DNA from: Arenibacter algicola
GTDB lineage: Bacteria > Bacteroidota > Bacteroidia > Flavobacteriales > Flavobacteriaceae
DNA: 64,000 nt
Direction of reading: 5' to 3'
NCBI RefSeq assembly: GCF_000733925.1
Contig: NZ_JPOO01000003.1
Location: forward strand, 124,001-188,000
Made by a program: the position numbers and the translations under genes. Of the stretch, positions 44,288-53,397 are shown piece after piece (the stretch's first letter is position 1; every line of letters starts with the position of its first letter). The notes beneath the pieces are model-generated. The model was not told where the DNA came from, ran no database searches, and saw nothing but the letters and a program-made list of their open reading frames with translations.

Positions 44288-46368
44288 GCCGATTTTTGGA
44301 ACTGTTTTTTTCCCTTGGGAACGGTGAAATAGAAGGTGGATCCTTCATTTATTTCACTCTTGACCCATAGGGTACCGCCATTTTTTATGACCATTTCACT
44401 GCAAAGAGATAGACCCAGTCCTGTTCCCTTTTCATTATTGGTACCATAGGTGGTAATGTTGGTGTTTTTTGATAATATTTGTTCCTGAACGTACTCGTCC
44501 ATACCAATCCCATTGTCCTTTACAAATACTTCCAGATAATCCGGCCTATCTACATAGCCAATGGTAATATGTCCGTTGTTTGGGGTAAACTTTAGGGCAT
44601 TGCTCAAAAGATTTCTAATTACAATATCCATTTGATTTTCGTCGGACCAAATTATAGCCTTATTGACTATTAAATTGTCCATGGTAATCATTTTGGTAAA
44701 TGCCAATTCACTTAGTAAATTAATATTGTTCTCTACCAGAGCGTTTAGATCTACATTGGTAGGGTCGGTAGTGGCTTCCCTCATTTGCGATTGACCCCAA
44801 GTAAGAAGGTTGTTCAAGGTAAAGGAAATACTATTTACGTCGTTCTTTAATTTGGGAATAAATTCTTTGAACTCCGATTCCTTTATATCACCGCTGTTCA
44901 GTAATTTTAATAGTCCCTCCAAAGCCCCAATAGGCCCGCGAAGATCATGTGCAATAATAGAAAAAAGTTTGTTTTTGGTGTTATTGGTCTCCCATAGCTC
45001 CGACTCTCTAAGTTCTAGATCCTCCTTTTGAACTTCGAGTTCCCTGTTCAATTTTTTTAAGATTTTCTGTCCCCTAACAACTAAAAATGCTATGGCGCCC
45101 ATAATGATAACAAATAGTATAGCAATATAGATATAGAGGCGCTGTTTTGCCAGGGCTTTTTCATTTTTTAGTACCAGTGCTTCCTGCTGATTTTTATGGC
45201 TGATTTCTGTTTTCAACATCGTCATACTCATCTTGTTCTCATCCCTGGACAAGGTATCCGATATTTGCCTAAAAATTTCATGATATTTAAGGGCTGAAGC
45301 GTAGTCCTCCTGATTTTTATATACTTTATAAAGAGTATTGGAACATTTCTTGACACCCTCCATAGATTTAATAGTCGAGGATATTTCATAGGCCATCATC
45401 GCATAATTTTGTGAAATGCTGTCCTTTTCCAATCCAAAATTAGCTTCTGCCATCCCATTGTACAGATCTATTATCCCGCGGTCATCCTGAAGATTTTCAT
45501 GCAATTCTGCACTTTTATCGTACCAATATAATGCTCTGGTAAATTGCTTTTGTTTTAGGTATACCTTGCCTTTAACCTCATAAGCATAGGCAAGCCAGTC
45601 CCATACCTCACCTTGTTCAAAAATTTTGATACTGCGGTTTATTTTAAACAGGGCATTTTGGAAATCTTCTGTTTCAGCATATATGGAAGCCACATTGCTC
45701 ATGGTCTGGGCCGAGTTTATATCATTGCCTATTTTGGAGTTTATTTTTTCAACTTTTTCGTAAAAATATAGTGCCTGATCATAATCTTTTTGTGTAGCGT
45801 ATAAGTCGGCCACATTTTCATATAGGATGGACTCCATTTTTCTGTTGCCATAGGCTTGGGCCAGTTTAATATTTTCCAAATAGCCTAGCAAGGCCGTTGA
45901 ATAATTGCCGATATAGACGTTTTCATTGGCCAATTCATTACCAATTCTCAGGGATAAGTCATGATTATTATCCTTTTTGGCATTTACCAATGCCATTTCA
46001 TAATTGTCTATTGCTTTGGAATGCTCACCTATATCCGAATAATAGGTTCCTAGGTTGAATAAAGATTCACTTACACCTTTTTTATAATCTATGTTGCTAC
46101 TTAATTTCTGGGCTTCGCTGGAAAGCAATAAAAGACTGTCTGGATTTAAAAATCTAAGCTTGGCGCCTAGATCCATTAATAATCCAATATATATGGTATC
46201 CTTATTGACCTGTTTCTTCTGACTTCGTAAAGTGGCGATTTTTTGACTCAATTCTCCAACGGAAGGTTCCTGGGCGGAGTTGATTCCACAAGAGAAAAGG
46301 AAAATCCAGAACACGGTTAATTTTAATTTAATCTCCCGTGAACATATTTTTAATGCTTTAAAAGACAT
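44284..46368 (-). CDS. TPR-containing membrane sensor histidine kinase
   Basis: A 694-residue kinase. It has an N-terminal signal segment (about 12-32) and a periplasmic TPR array at about 50-380 (for example GDIGEHSKAIDNYEMAL-type repeats). A transmembrane helix follows at about 407-427 (LYIYIAILFVIIMGAIAFLVV), then a coiled-coil linker. The HisKA domain has phospho-acceptor H474 in SIIAHDLRGPIGALEG, and the HATPase domain has N box NLLSNALKFTPN, G1 VKDNGIGMD and G2 GTGLGLSL. TPR sensor kinases of this type are common in Bacteroidota. No response regulator lies next to it, so the partner is elsewhere. Confidence 0.93.
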   Translation of the reverse strand: MSFKALKICSREIKLKLTVFWIFLFSCGINSAQEPSVGELSQKIATLRSQKKQVNKDTIYIGLLMDLGAKLRFLNPDSLLLLSSEAQKLSSNIDYKKGVSESLFNLGTYYSDIGEHSKAIDNYEMALVNAKKDNNHDLSLRIGNELANENVYIGNYSTALLGYLENIKLAQAYGNRKMESILYENVADLYATQKDYDQALYFYEKVEKINSKIGNDINSAQTMSNVASIYAETEDFQNALFKINRSIKIFEQGEVWDWLAYAYEVKGKVYLKQKQFTRALYWYDKSAELHENLQDDRGIIDLYNGMAEANFGLEKDSISQNYAMMAYEISSTIKSMEGVKKCSNTLYKVYKNQEDYASALKYHEIFRQISDTLSRDENKMSMTMLKTEISHKNQQEALVLKNEKALAKQRLYIYIAILFVIIMGAIAFLVVRGQKILKKLNRELEVQKEDLELRESELWETNNTKNKLFSIIAHDLRGPIGALEGLLKLLNSGDIKESEFKEFIPKLKNDVNSISFTLNNLLTWGQSQMREATTDPTNVDLNALVENNINLLSELAFTKMITMDNLIVNKAIIWSDENQMDIVIRNLLSNALKFTPNNGHITIGYVDRPDYLEVFVKDNGIGMDEYVQEQILSKNTNITTYGTNNEKGTGLGLSLCSEMVIKNGGTLWVKSEINEGSTFYFTVPKGKKQFQKSA

Positions 46369-46560
46369 TTATCCTAATTTATCTGTTGATAAAAATATCT
46401 TTCCTTTAAAAAATAGTCTAATTTATGTTGTGAAAGTGGGGTTTTTTGTGTGTTTCGTCCAGTATTATGAGTATTTGGTCGATAAATAAGATGGAAAATT
46501 ATGGTATAATTCGCTATATGAGCATTTTATGAAATGATGTAAAATAATCTAAAATTTATT

Positions 46561-46590
46561 TTGAACGATAGCACTAAAGATTTATCTTTG
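46561..46590 (+). promoter_or_regulatory. promoter of tRNA-His
   Basis: TTG (46561-46563), a 19-base spacer and TATCTTTG (46583-46590) match the Bacteroidota consensus exactly. The tRNA starts 15 bases downstream. The rest of the gap from 46369 shows nothing else. Confidence 0.75.
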
Positions 46591-46606
46591 CCACCGCTTA
46601 CAAATG

Positions 46607-46680
46607 GTGGTTGTAGCTCAGCTGGTTAGAGCATCGGTTTGTGGTACCGAGGGTCGCCGGTTCGAACCCGGTCTTCCACC
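46607..46680 (+). tRNA. tRNA-His (GUG)
   Basis: A cloverleaf with D stem GCTC/GAGC, anticodon stem TCGGT/ACCGA, loop TTGTGGT (anticodon GTG) and T stem GCCGG/CCGGT is clear. The base before it (46606) is G, the identity base at -1 expected for tRNA-His, and the discriminator is C. The acceptor stem GTGGTTG/CTTCCAC contains two adjacent U-U oppositions (5-68 and 6-67), which is unusual. CCA is not encoded. Confidence 0.93.
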
Positions 46681-46689
46681 CAGAAATAC

Positions 46690-46718
46690 AACCCTGTCAG
46701 AAATGACAGGGTTTTTTT
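46690..46718 (+). terminator. terminator of tRNA-His
   Basis: A perfect 10-bp stem (46690-46699 with 46704-46713) with a GAAA tetraloop is followed by a seven-T run. Confidence 0.9.
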
Positions 46719-46750
46719 GTGATTCAATGTTTCGTTTTAGGGGGAACGTC

Positions 46751-46758
46751 CAAAACAT
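46751..46758. repeat. left target-site duplication of the insertion sequence
   Basis: CAAAACAT, identical to 48237-48244 on the other side of the element. An 8-bp duplication is the size expected of ISL3-family transposition. Confidence 0.85.
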
Positions 46759-46884
46759 GGATCAAGAACAATTGTTGTGTTTATGCAAATATTGTGGTTA
46801 ATCTATAAAGGAAGAATTCTAGGATCAAGAACAATTGTTGTGTTTATGCAAATATTGTGGTTAATCTATAAAGGAAGAATTCTA
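46759..46884. repeat. 63-bp perfect tandem duplication at the left IS end
   Basis: 46759-46821 and 46822-46884 are identical. Each unit is the 22-bp left inverted repeat plus the last 41 bases of the transposase gene. The outer copy abuts the target duplication; the inner copy carries the functional stop codon. Confidence 0.95.
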
Positions 46885-47830
46885 CGTTTTTGACTCCTCT
46901 GAATTGCGCTCTAAAAGCTTTTATTTTTGCATTGAATGATTCCGCCGATGCATTTGTACTCCTGTTTATAAAATAGTTCAGGATCGACCTATAATTGAGC
47001 GATATCGTATTAGCAATAGTATTGAAGGCCCTAAAGCCTGTGTTCTCTACGTCTTTGTACCAATGTGCCAGCTTTGTATATGCTGTTTGTATAGAAGTTG
47101 CCGTATTGAATATGTTCCTGAGCCCCTGTACCAGGTCGAAGGCCACCTTTATATCCGGATATTGGGCGAACAATATTTTGCTCCTTTCGGATTGGTTTTG
47201 CGTCCAATTGTTGGGCGATTTATAAAGGAGATACCTACTTCTGGCCAAGAGCTGTTTTCTAGTGTCCCCATTGCTAAATTCTTTTGGGACGAATGTCCCG
47301 TTCTTTGCCCTTGCTTGCTTTATCTGTTGGTTCTCCCGGTCTATGGCGTCCCACCTATGTTTGATGCGGATGTCCTGAAGGGCCTCCAGTGCCAGCTTCT
47401 GTACATGGAACCTGTCCGTTACCTGTATTGCTTTAGGGAAGCATTGTTTGGCGATGGTCTTCATGGAGTTGGCCATATCCAGGGTAATTTCCTTGACCTT
47501 GGCCCTTTTTTTGGCCGATATCTTTAGCAGCTGCTCTATGATCGGCTCCACCTTGGTGCCGGAGAATATGGCCACTATGGACCCTTTCCTGCCCTTGGCT
47601 TTTTTGTTGGTAATTATGGTGTAGAGCTCCCCCTTGGAGAGTGCCGTTTCGTCAATGGACAGATAAGGTCCCATATTCTCTGGGAATATGAGCCACTGTT
47701 TGGCATGTGGTCTCTCCTCCCATTGTTTGAACTCGCTTAAATAATCCCGAAACTGTCGCTGTAGTTTTTTGCCGTTGACCCCATAAAATCCGCCAATGGT
47801 ATGGCAGTCATTAGCTTTGGTACTGACCAA
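46844..47830 (-). CDS. ISL3-type DDE transposase (ISAon1-like)
   Basis: A 328-residue transposase core. The catalytic triad can be read as D in LSIDETALSKGELY, D in QVTDRFHVQKLALEA, and E in STNASAESFNAKIKAFRAQFRG, the ISL3 pattern with the FHV motif after the second Asp. The frame opens at about 47836, just past a stop. The first usable start is a TTG at 47830, so the protein may instead be made by frameshifting from the upstream ORF, which it overlaps by 20 bases in the +1 frame. The stop codon directly touches the left inverted repeat. The catalytic residues are intact. Confidence 0.88.
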   Translation of the reverse strand: MVSTKANDCHTIGGFYGVNGKKLQRQFRDYLSEFKQWEERPHAKQWLIFPENMGPYLSIDETALSKGELYTIITNKKAKGRKGSIVAIFSGTKVEPIIEQLLKISAKKRAKVKEITLDMANSMKTIAKQCFPKAIQVTDRFHVQKLALEALQDIRIKHRWDAIDRENQQIKQARAKNGTFVPKEFSNGDTRKQLLARSRYLLYKSPNNWTQNQSERSKILFAQYPDIKVAFDLVQGLRNIFNTATSIQTAYTKLAHWYKDVENTGFRAFNTIANTISLNYRSILNYFINRSTNASAESFNAKIKAFRAQFRGVKNVEFFLYRLTTIFA

Positions 47831-48170
47831 GTACTTTTAAAAAAGCAGCGAACTCAACGGTCATACGAGTCCCCTGTGCCACTAGATCCCAATCTCTTTG
47901 CACGGCTTGGCCAGTGGCCTTGTCCAGCCAACGGCGGCGCTTAATGTGGAGATAAACTGACTTTCCCCTTAACGGAAAATCCTGGACGACGATCTCTTTG
48001 TGAAAACCATGGGCTATTAAAGTGCGATGTTTTTCCTCTTTCGGGGTATCTTTTTTTTCTTCAAAATATAAATGAAGCGCACCCTCTTGCATATTATGGG
48101 AGACTAGGTCAAAATGGGTCGTTAATACTTCTGGCAGTATAAACTTTAATAGGTCCAATGATAATTCCAA
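47811..48170 (-). CDS. ISAon1-type transposase N-terminal protein
   Basis: A 119-residue ORF beginning at TTG (48170). It starts ELSLDLLKFILPEVLTTHFDLV and continues with EIVVQDFPLRGKSVYLHIKRRRW, ending in FAAFLKVLGQYQS. It matches the separate N-terminal region that precedes this group of transposases. The zinc-finger cysteines seen in other ISL3 N-termini are absent. A run TTTTTTAAAA (47835-47844 on the complement) lies at the overlap and could favour slippage. Confidence 0.75.
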   Translation of the reverse strand: MELSLDLLKFILPEVLTTHFDLVSHNMQEGALHLYFEEKKDTPKEEKHRTLIAHGFHKEIVVQDFPLRGKSVYLHIKRRRWLDKATGQAVQRDWDLVAQGTRMTVEFAAFLKVLGQYQS

Positions 48171-48236
48171 TGCGATCGTTTTTCTGCAAAGATCTTATTC
48201 TATTTTCAATTCACACACAACTTTTAGGATTGATCC

Positions 48237-48244
48237 CAAAACAT
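48237..48244. repeat. right target-site duplication of the insertion sequence
   Basis: CAAAACAT, the partner of 46751-46758. Confidence 0.85.
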
Positions 48245-48326
48245 CTCAGATTTACTATATTTACTTCATAAATGGATACGAACGATCATTAAAGTAGATT
48301 GATTGCGGATAATGGATATAAATTAT

Positions 48327-48911
48327 ATGTCAACTAAATTATTATTCCTTCTTTTAATACTAACAAATAGTCTATTCTCTCAGGTGAATACTATTGAATG
48401 GAAACCAGATTATGATTTCAAAATCCCCGATTTTCAAGGCGCAAAAACAGCCATTAATGGGGATATAGACCAAGTATTGGTACAATCTGGAGTTATATTG
48501 GATTTTGAATTTCAAATGTCCAACGTTGAATTTATGTTTACAAAGAACTTCAATTCCAAAGTGAGCTGTATATTTAATAGGGATGCAGCAGTGATAATGG
48601 CTGCGGATAGTTTGGCGGCAGAAAGACTCATAGCCCTTGTTAAGTTCGATTTTGATCTCTCAGAGCTTTATGCCAGAAAGATCAGAAAGGAACTATATCA
48701 AAACAAAAAAACCTTTTCCAATGCCACTTTTTTTCAACCCTATTTTGATAAAATGATAGCTGAACGAGATAAGATTAGTTCAAGGATCTATTCGGAAAGC
48801 GATTTTGGCAACGAGTCAGATATATTGGAAAGGGAGCATAAAGTCGTTAAAAAGGAGATCAATGCATTATCAAGTTTCTGCAAAGAGTGCAAGCCCCTAA
48901 AAAAACCATAA
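48327..48911 (+). CDS. secreted DUF922-like protein lacking the HExxH motif
   Basis: About 194 residues from the chosen ATG, which gives a clean signal peptide (MSTKLLFLLLILTNSLFSQ). Longer starts at 48303 (TTG) or 48312 add a polar stretch before it. The C-terminal part SELYARKIRKEL (112-123) closely matches the DUF922 family, in which it follows HEQxHFD. Here the equivalent stretch is LVKFDFD, so both zinc histidines and the Glu are gone. I infer a non-catalytic relative of these putative secreted metalloproteases. It lies 82 bases beyond the IS target duplication. Confidence 0.6.
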   Translation: MSTKLLFLLLILTNSLFSQVNTIEWKPDYDFKIPDFQGAKTAINGDIDQVLVQSGVILDFEFQMSNVEFMFTKNFNSKVSCIFNRDAAVIMAADSLAAERLIALVKFDFDLSELYARKIRKELYQNKKTFSNATFFQPYFDKMIAERDKISSRIYSESDFGNESDILEREHKVVKKEINALSSFCKECKPLKKP

Positions 48912-48943
48912 CAAAACTAATTGACCAATCCTTTTGGCCAATC

Positions 48944-51043
48944 TCAACTAATATAGTTCCATATATTTTTGTACTTCACCAGTTGCGTATAGGCATGGAG
49001 TATAACGGGATGCTTTTGCAAACTAATATCTTCCCTTAAAATTTTGAGGGCATGGTACCTAGCCGTTTTTAGAATATCATTGTCCTTGATTATATCTGCT
49101 ATTTTAAGATTAAGAACACCACTTTGCTGGGTACCCATCAAATCCCCCGGACCACGTAGCTTTAAATCCACTTCGGCAATTTGAAACCCGTCATTGGTGC
49201 CTACCATAGTTTCCAATCGGGTTTTTGAATCTGATGACAACTTGTGTCCCGTCATTAGAATACAAAAACTTTGATCGGCCCCGCGACCAACCCTGCCCCG
49301 TAGTTGGTGCAGTTGGGACAGTCCAAAGCGCTCCGCACTTTCAATGATCATTACCGAGGCGTTGGGAACATTTACACCCACCTCGATTACTGTTGTAGCA
49401 ACCATAATCTGTGTTTCCCCCTTAACAAATCGCTCCATTTCATAATCTTTGTCCGCTGGTTTCATTTTGCCATGTACAATGGAAATCTGATAATCGGGCA
49501 TAGGAAAATCCCGGGCTATGCTCTCGTATCCATCCATAAGGTCCTTATAGTCCAAAGCCTCGGATTCCTGGATCAAGGGATAGACCACATATACTTGTCG
49601 GCCCTTTTTAATTTCGTCCCTTATAAATTGAAATACTTTTAGACGGTTGGAATCGTACCTATGGACTGTTTTAATAGGTTTTCTTCCCGGGGGGAGTTCA
49701 TCTATCGTTGAAATATCCAAATCGCCATATAAACTCATTGCCAAGGTCCTGGGAATAGGGGTAGCGGTCATAACCAAGATATGGGGTGGAATATCATTCT
49801 TGTGCCATAGTTTGGCTCGCTGTGCCACACCAAATCTATGCTGTTCATCCACAATAGCAAGCCCCAGGTTATTATAGGCAACCTTATCTTCCAAAAGGGC
49901 ATGGGTACCAATAAGAATATGGAGCTCCCCATTTTCCAATTGTTCATGAATTAGCTTACGGGCAGATTTTTTGACCGATCCCGTAAGTAGTGCTGTATTG
50001 ACGCCAATATTCCCAAGAAGGTCTTTTATGCCCATAAAATGCTGGTTTGCCAGAATTTCCGTAGGGGCCATTAAGCAGGCCTGGAAACCGTTGTCTATGG
50101 CGAGTAGCATGGTCATTAAGGCTACTATGGTTTTGCCCGACCCTACATCTCCCTGTAGTAATCTGTTCATTTGTGCATTACTCCCCAAATCGGCCCTGAT
50201 CTCTTTGATTACCCTTTTCTGGGCATTGGTCAGTTCAAACGGCAAGTACTGTTCATAAAAAGTTTTGAAAAGTGTTCCAACCTTGTCAAAATTATATCCT
50301 TTTATTTTCTGTTTATGCATTAAGTTCTTGGAAATTAGCTGCAATTGGATATAAAATAATTCCTCAAATTTTAGCCGAAATTGGGCCTTGGCCAGTAATT
50401 CTTGATTCTTTGGAAAGTGGATATTAAAAAGTGCCTCCGCTTTAGAAATTAGGCTTAATTCACTTATGAGGCTAGGGGATAGGGTTTCCTTAAACCGGCC
50501 TTTGGTCTCCAAAAACAACTGTTGTATAAGTTTATTGGTCACCCTGTTGGTAATACCTTTATTGGCCAATTTTTCCGTGGAAGGATAAACGGGTTGCATA
50601 TATATTTTCAGGCCTTTTTCATGGTCTTCCCACAGTTCCATTTCTGGGTGTGGCATGGAGAAGGTGCCATTAAACCAATTAACCTTTCCGAAAATAACAT
50701 ATGGAATATTTAGCTTGAGATTTTCCCTGATCCATTTTTGGCCACGAAACCAAACCAGTTCCATTTCTCCCGTATCATCTATAAATTTGGCTACCAAACG
50801 TTTTCCTTTTTTTTGTTCAACCGTTTTAATGTTGACAATCTTCCCAACAATTTGGACATCCGAACTGGTTCGCTGTAACTGGCCAATTTTATAATATTGG
50901 GTTTTATCAATATAGCGATTGGGAAAAAGATTTATTAAATCCTGATAGGTATGTATTCCAAGCTCCGATTGTAAGGTCTCAGCACGGTTGGGACCAACGC
51001 CTTTAAGGTAGACAATAGGCGTTTGTAGTACATTGGAATTCAT
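48944..51043 (-). CDS. recG: ATP-dependent DNA helicase RecG
   Basis: A 699-residue superfamily 2 helicase that remodels stalled forks and Holliday junctions. The N-terminal wedge/OB region (YLKGVGPNRAETLQSELGI ... KFIDDTGEMELVWFRGQKW) is followed by Walker A GDVGSGKT, the Walker B motif DEQHRFG, MTATPIPRTLAMSLYGDLD, and motif VI QLRGRVGRG. Length is normal (E. coli 693). It is convergent with the DUF922-like gene and divergent from the M1 peptidase. The 266-base gap upstream (51044-51309) should contain both promoters; I see no consensus box that I trust. Confidence 0.97.
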   Translation of the reverse strand: MNSNVLQTPIVYLKGVGPNRAETLQSELGIHTYQDLINLFPNRYIDKTQYYKIGQLQRTSSDVQIVGKIVNIKTVEQKKGKRLVAKFIDDTGEMELVWFRGQKWIRENLKLNIPYVIFGKVNWFNGTFSMPHPEMELWEDHEKGLKIYMQPVYPSTEKLANKGITNRVTNKLIQQLFLETKGRFKETLSPSLISELSLISKAEALFNIHFPKNQELLAKAQFRLKFEELFYIQLQLISKNLMHKQKIKGYNFDKVGTLFKTFYEQYLPFELTNAQKRVIKEIRADLGSNAQMNRLLQGDVGSGKTIVALMTMLLAIDNGFQACLMAPTEILANQHFMGIKDLLGNIGVNTALLTGSVKKSARKLIHEQLENGELHILIGTHALLEDKVAYNNLGLAIVDEQHRFGVAQRAKLWHKNDIPPHILVMTATPIPRTLAMSLYGDLDISTIDELPPGRKPIKTVHRYDSNRLKVFQFIRDEIKKGRQVYVVYPLIQESEALDYKDLMDGYESIARDFPMPDYQISIVHGKMKPADKDYEMERFVKGETQIMVATTVIEVGVNVPNASVMIIESAERFGLSQLHQLRGRVGRGADQSFCILMTGHKLSSDSKTRLETMVGTNDGFQIAEVDLKLRGPGDLMGTQQSGVLNLKIADIIKDNDILKTARYHALKILREDISLQKHPVILHAYTQLVKYKNIWNYIS

Positions 51044-51309
51044 TGGGATAAACTTGATTATAAAAAGTCCTATTAATTATTGTTGCAAAGCAATCAAGAC
51101 GACTGGATTTTATGTTGCTATATTTGATCAGACTAAAATAGGGGTTCCTTAATACAACTGCAATAATCTAAAATGCTAAATTTGAAAAAGATTATCCAAG
51201 GCTTCAAAAAATGGACAAAGTAATTAATTTAGTTATTTCCGTAATTTTCCGTTGAATGATTTACAAAACAAATGGCATTTTGCATTTGAATATTGCCAAT
51301 TTTAATAGG

Positions 51310-53397
51310 ATGAAATTTGTCATTTTATTTCTAGCATTGCACTCTTGTTTGGTGGTCCACTCCCAACACCAGGACAAGGTAGATTTTATTCAAGGAAAAG
51401 TAGATATAAAAATCGATCCCATGACCGAAACCATTGCGGGATCTGTAACCTACAAATTGGAGGTCTTACAAAAAGTGGATAGCGTTTTTCTTGATGCCCA
51501 AAATCTAAATGTAATGGGGGTCAAGCTCAACAATAAAAAAGTAAAGGCTACCAACAACAGCAAAAGAATAGTGGTTCATAAACGCTTTAAGGCCAATAAG
51601 ACCTATACTTTGGACATCACCTACGCTGCCAATCCCAAACAGACCGTATATTTTTTAGGTTGGAAGGACGACTTACTTGGCAACGAGCAGGTATGGACCC
51701 AAGGTCAAGGAAAATATACAAGTCACTGGCTTCCCAGTTTTGATGATATGGCAGAAAAGCTAGAGTACGATCTGGATATCAGCTTTGATAAGACCTACGA
51801 AGTAATAGCCAATGGCGCCTTGGTGGCGACCAAAGAACTGGACGGACTTAAAAAATGGAGTTTTGATATGGACAGTTCAATGAGCAGCTATTTATTGGCT
51901 TTTGCCATTGGGGATTACCGTAAGAATGAAGTTGTATCCAGTACCGGAGTACCCATTAGCCTTTATTTCTACCCCAGTGATAGTGCTATGGTGGAACCTA
52001 CCTATAGATATACTACGGCGATATTTGATTTTTTGGAAAAGGAAATAGGGGTGCCTTATCCCTGGCAGAATTATAAGGAGGTACCAGTTAGGGACTTTTT
52101 ATATGCGGGTATGGAAAATACGGGAACCACTATCTTTTCAGATTCGTATGTAATGGATTCCATCGCCTTTGTTGACAGGAACTTTGTGAATGTAAATGCC
52201 CATGAGATGGCGCATCAGTGGTTTGGCAATTTGGTTACCGAAGTGGATGGCAGTAGTCACTGGCTTCATGAAGGTTTTGCTACCTATTATGCCCTGTTGG
52301 CCGAGAAAGAACTTTTCGGTAAAGAATATTACTATTGGAAGTTGTACGAAACCGCGAACCAATTGAAGGAACTATCCAATAAGAACATGGGGGAGGCCCT
52401 CATTGATCCAAAAGCGGGCAGCCTTACATTTTATGAAAAAGGTGCATGGGCCTTACACGTTTTAAGGCACGAAATAGGGGAGAATGATTTTAGGCAAGGG
52501 ATTCAACGGTATTTAAAAAAGTACGGGTTTAAAAATGTAACCATTGATAACTTCCTTAAGGAAATGGAGATGGGCACCCACAGTGATTTGTCCGCTTTTC
52601 GAAATAGATGGTTGGTTGATAAAAATTTTCCTTTTGATGAGGCAAAAACGATCCTTGTGCGGGAATCGGAGGATTTAAAAACCTTTTTTGAACTTCAAAA
52701 AGACATGATGACCAGTAGCAAGGACAACGAATCCATCATTAAAAAATATTGGAAAAGCACAAATTCCGATCAGTTGAAGGCCAAAATAACCAGAACATAT
52801 TACAAATCCCTATCCCAAGATTTTATTAGGGAATTGTTAGGGAATGAAAGTATGCTGGTTAGGCAAGCATTGGCCACTTCCATAGTGCAGTTGCCACTGG
52901 ATCTAAAATCTGAATATGAATCACTGCTAAATGATGAGAGTTATGTTACCAAAGAAGAAATGCTGTACAAACTTTGGATAAATTACCCAAATGACAGGGA
53001 AAAGTACTTGAATTGGACCAAAGGCATCATAGGCTTTTCAAATAAGAACATTCGTATATTATGGCTCACCTTGGCCTTGCTCACTAAGGATTATGAACCC
53101 AATAATACCAACGAGTATTACTTGGAACTGAGTAGATATACTTCCCCAGTGTATACCAACGAAGTACGGCAAGGGGCATTTCAATTCTTGGAACAATTAA
53201 TAGGATTTTCAGACAACAATTTGTTGGATCTTGTTGATGCAACCCAGCATCATTCTTGGCAGTTTAGAAAATATGCCCGTTCATTGTTGGACCAACTTTT
53301 GGAAAAAAAGGAATATAAGGATAGAATAGATAGATTGAGCGTGAAATTTAATAAGGAGGAATTGCGTTATATTAGCAACAAACTGATTTCGGAATGA
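51310..53397 (+). CDS. secreted M1 family aminopeptidase
   Basis: About 695 residues. The open frame begins 18 codons earlier, but the ATG at 51310 gives a proper signal peptide (MKFVILFLALHSCLVVHSQ). The exopeptidase motif is YAGMENTG (about 264-271), and the zinc site is HEMAHQWFGN (HExxH, H298) with the third ligand Glu in WLHEGFATYYA. The N-terminal saddle domain and a C-terminal helical region follow the usual order. It removes N-terminal residues from peptides, probably in the periplasm. Its stop overlaps the start of the first patatin gene by 4 bases. Confidence 0.94.
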   Translation: MKFVILFLALHSCLVVHSQHQDKVDFIQGKVDIKIDPMTETIAGSVTYKLEVLQKVDSVFLDAQNLNVMGVKLNNKKVKATNNSKRIVVHKRFKANKTYTLDITYAANPKQTVYFLGWKDDLLGNEQVWTQGQGKYTSHWLPSFDDMAEKLEYDLDISFDKTYEVIANGALVATKELDGLKKWSFDMDSSMSSYLLAFAIGDYRKNEVVSSTGVPISLYFYPSDSAMVEPTYRYTTAIFDFLEKEIGVPYPWQNYKEVPVRDFLYAGMENTGTTIFSDSYVMDSIAFVDRNFVNVNAHEMAHQWFGNLVTEVDGSSHWLHEGFATYYALLAEKELFGKEYYYWKLYETANQLKELSNKNMGEALIDPKAGSLTFYEKGAWALHVLRHEIGENDFRQGIQRYLKKYGFKNVTIDNFLKEMEMGTHSDLSAFRNRWLVDKNFPFDEAKTILVRESEDLKTFFELQKDMMTSSKDNESIIKKYWKSTNSDQLKAKITRTYYKSLSQDFIRELLGNESMLVRQALATSIVQLPLDLKSEYESLLNDESYVTKEEMLYKLWINYPNDREKYLNWTKGIIGFSNKNIRILWLTLALLTKDYEPNNTNEYYLELSRYTSPVYTNEVRQGAFQFLEQLIGFSDNNLLDLVDATQHHSWQFRKYARSLLDQLLEKKEYKDRIDRLSVKFNKEELRYISNKLISE

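Larger units (their letters stand above)
46759..48236 (-). mobile_element. ISL3-like (ISAon1-type) insertion sequence, 1478 bp
   Basis: The element is bounded by a perfect 8-bp direct repeat. Its terminal 22 bases (46759-46780 and, inverted, 48215-48236) agree at 16 positions: GGATCAA, eight variable bases, then GTTGTGT. It encodes an N-terminal transposase protein and a DDE transposase on the minus strand, in overlapping frames. The left end is present twice because of a 63-bp tandem duplication, giving two inner/outer left inverted repeats. The element lies in the gap between tRNA-His and the DUF922-like gene and breaks no coding sequence. Confidence 0.88.

Noticed and set aside
46571..46680. 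tRNA gene used as the IS attachment site
   Set aside because: The IS target duplication lies about 70 bases past the tRNA and beyond its terminator. The tRNA is intact and there is no integrase.
46759..46884. CRISPR-like direct repeats
   Set aside because: Only two units, directly abutting with no spacer, and explained as a duplicated IS end. No CRISPR array was seen anywhere in the window.
47063..47527. 154-codon plus-strand open frame inside the IS
   Set aside because: It is a shadow of the transposase gene on the other strand, with no recognisable protein features.
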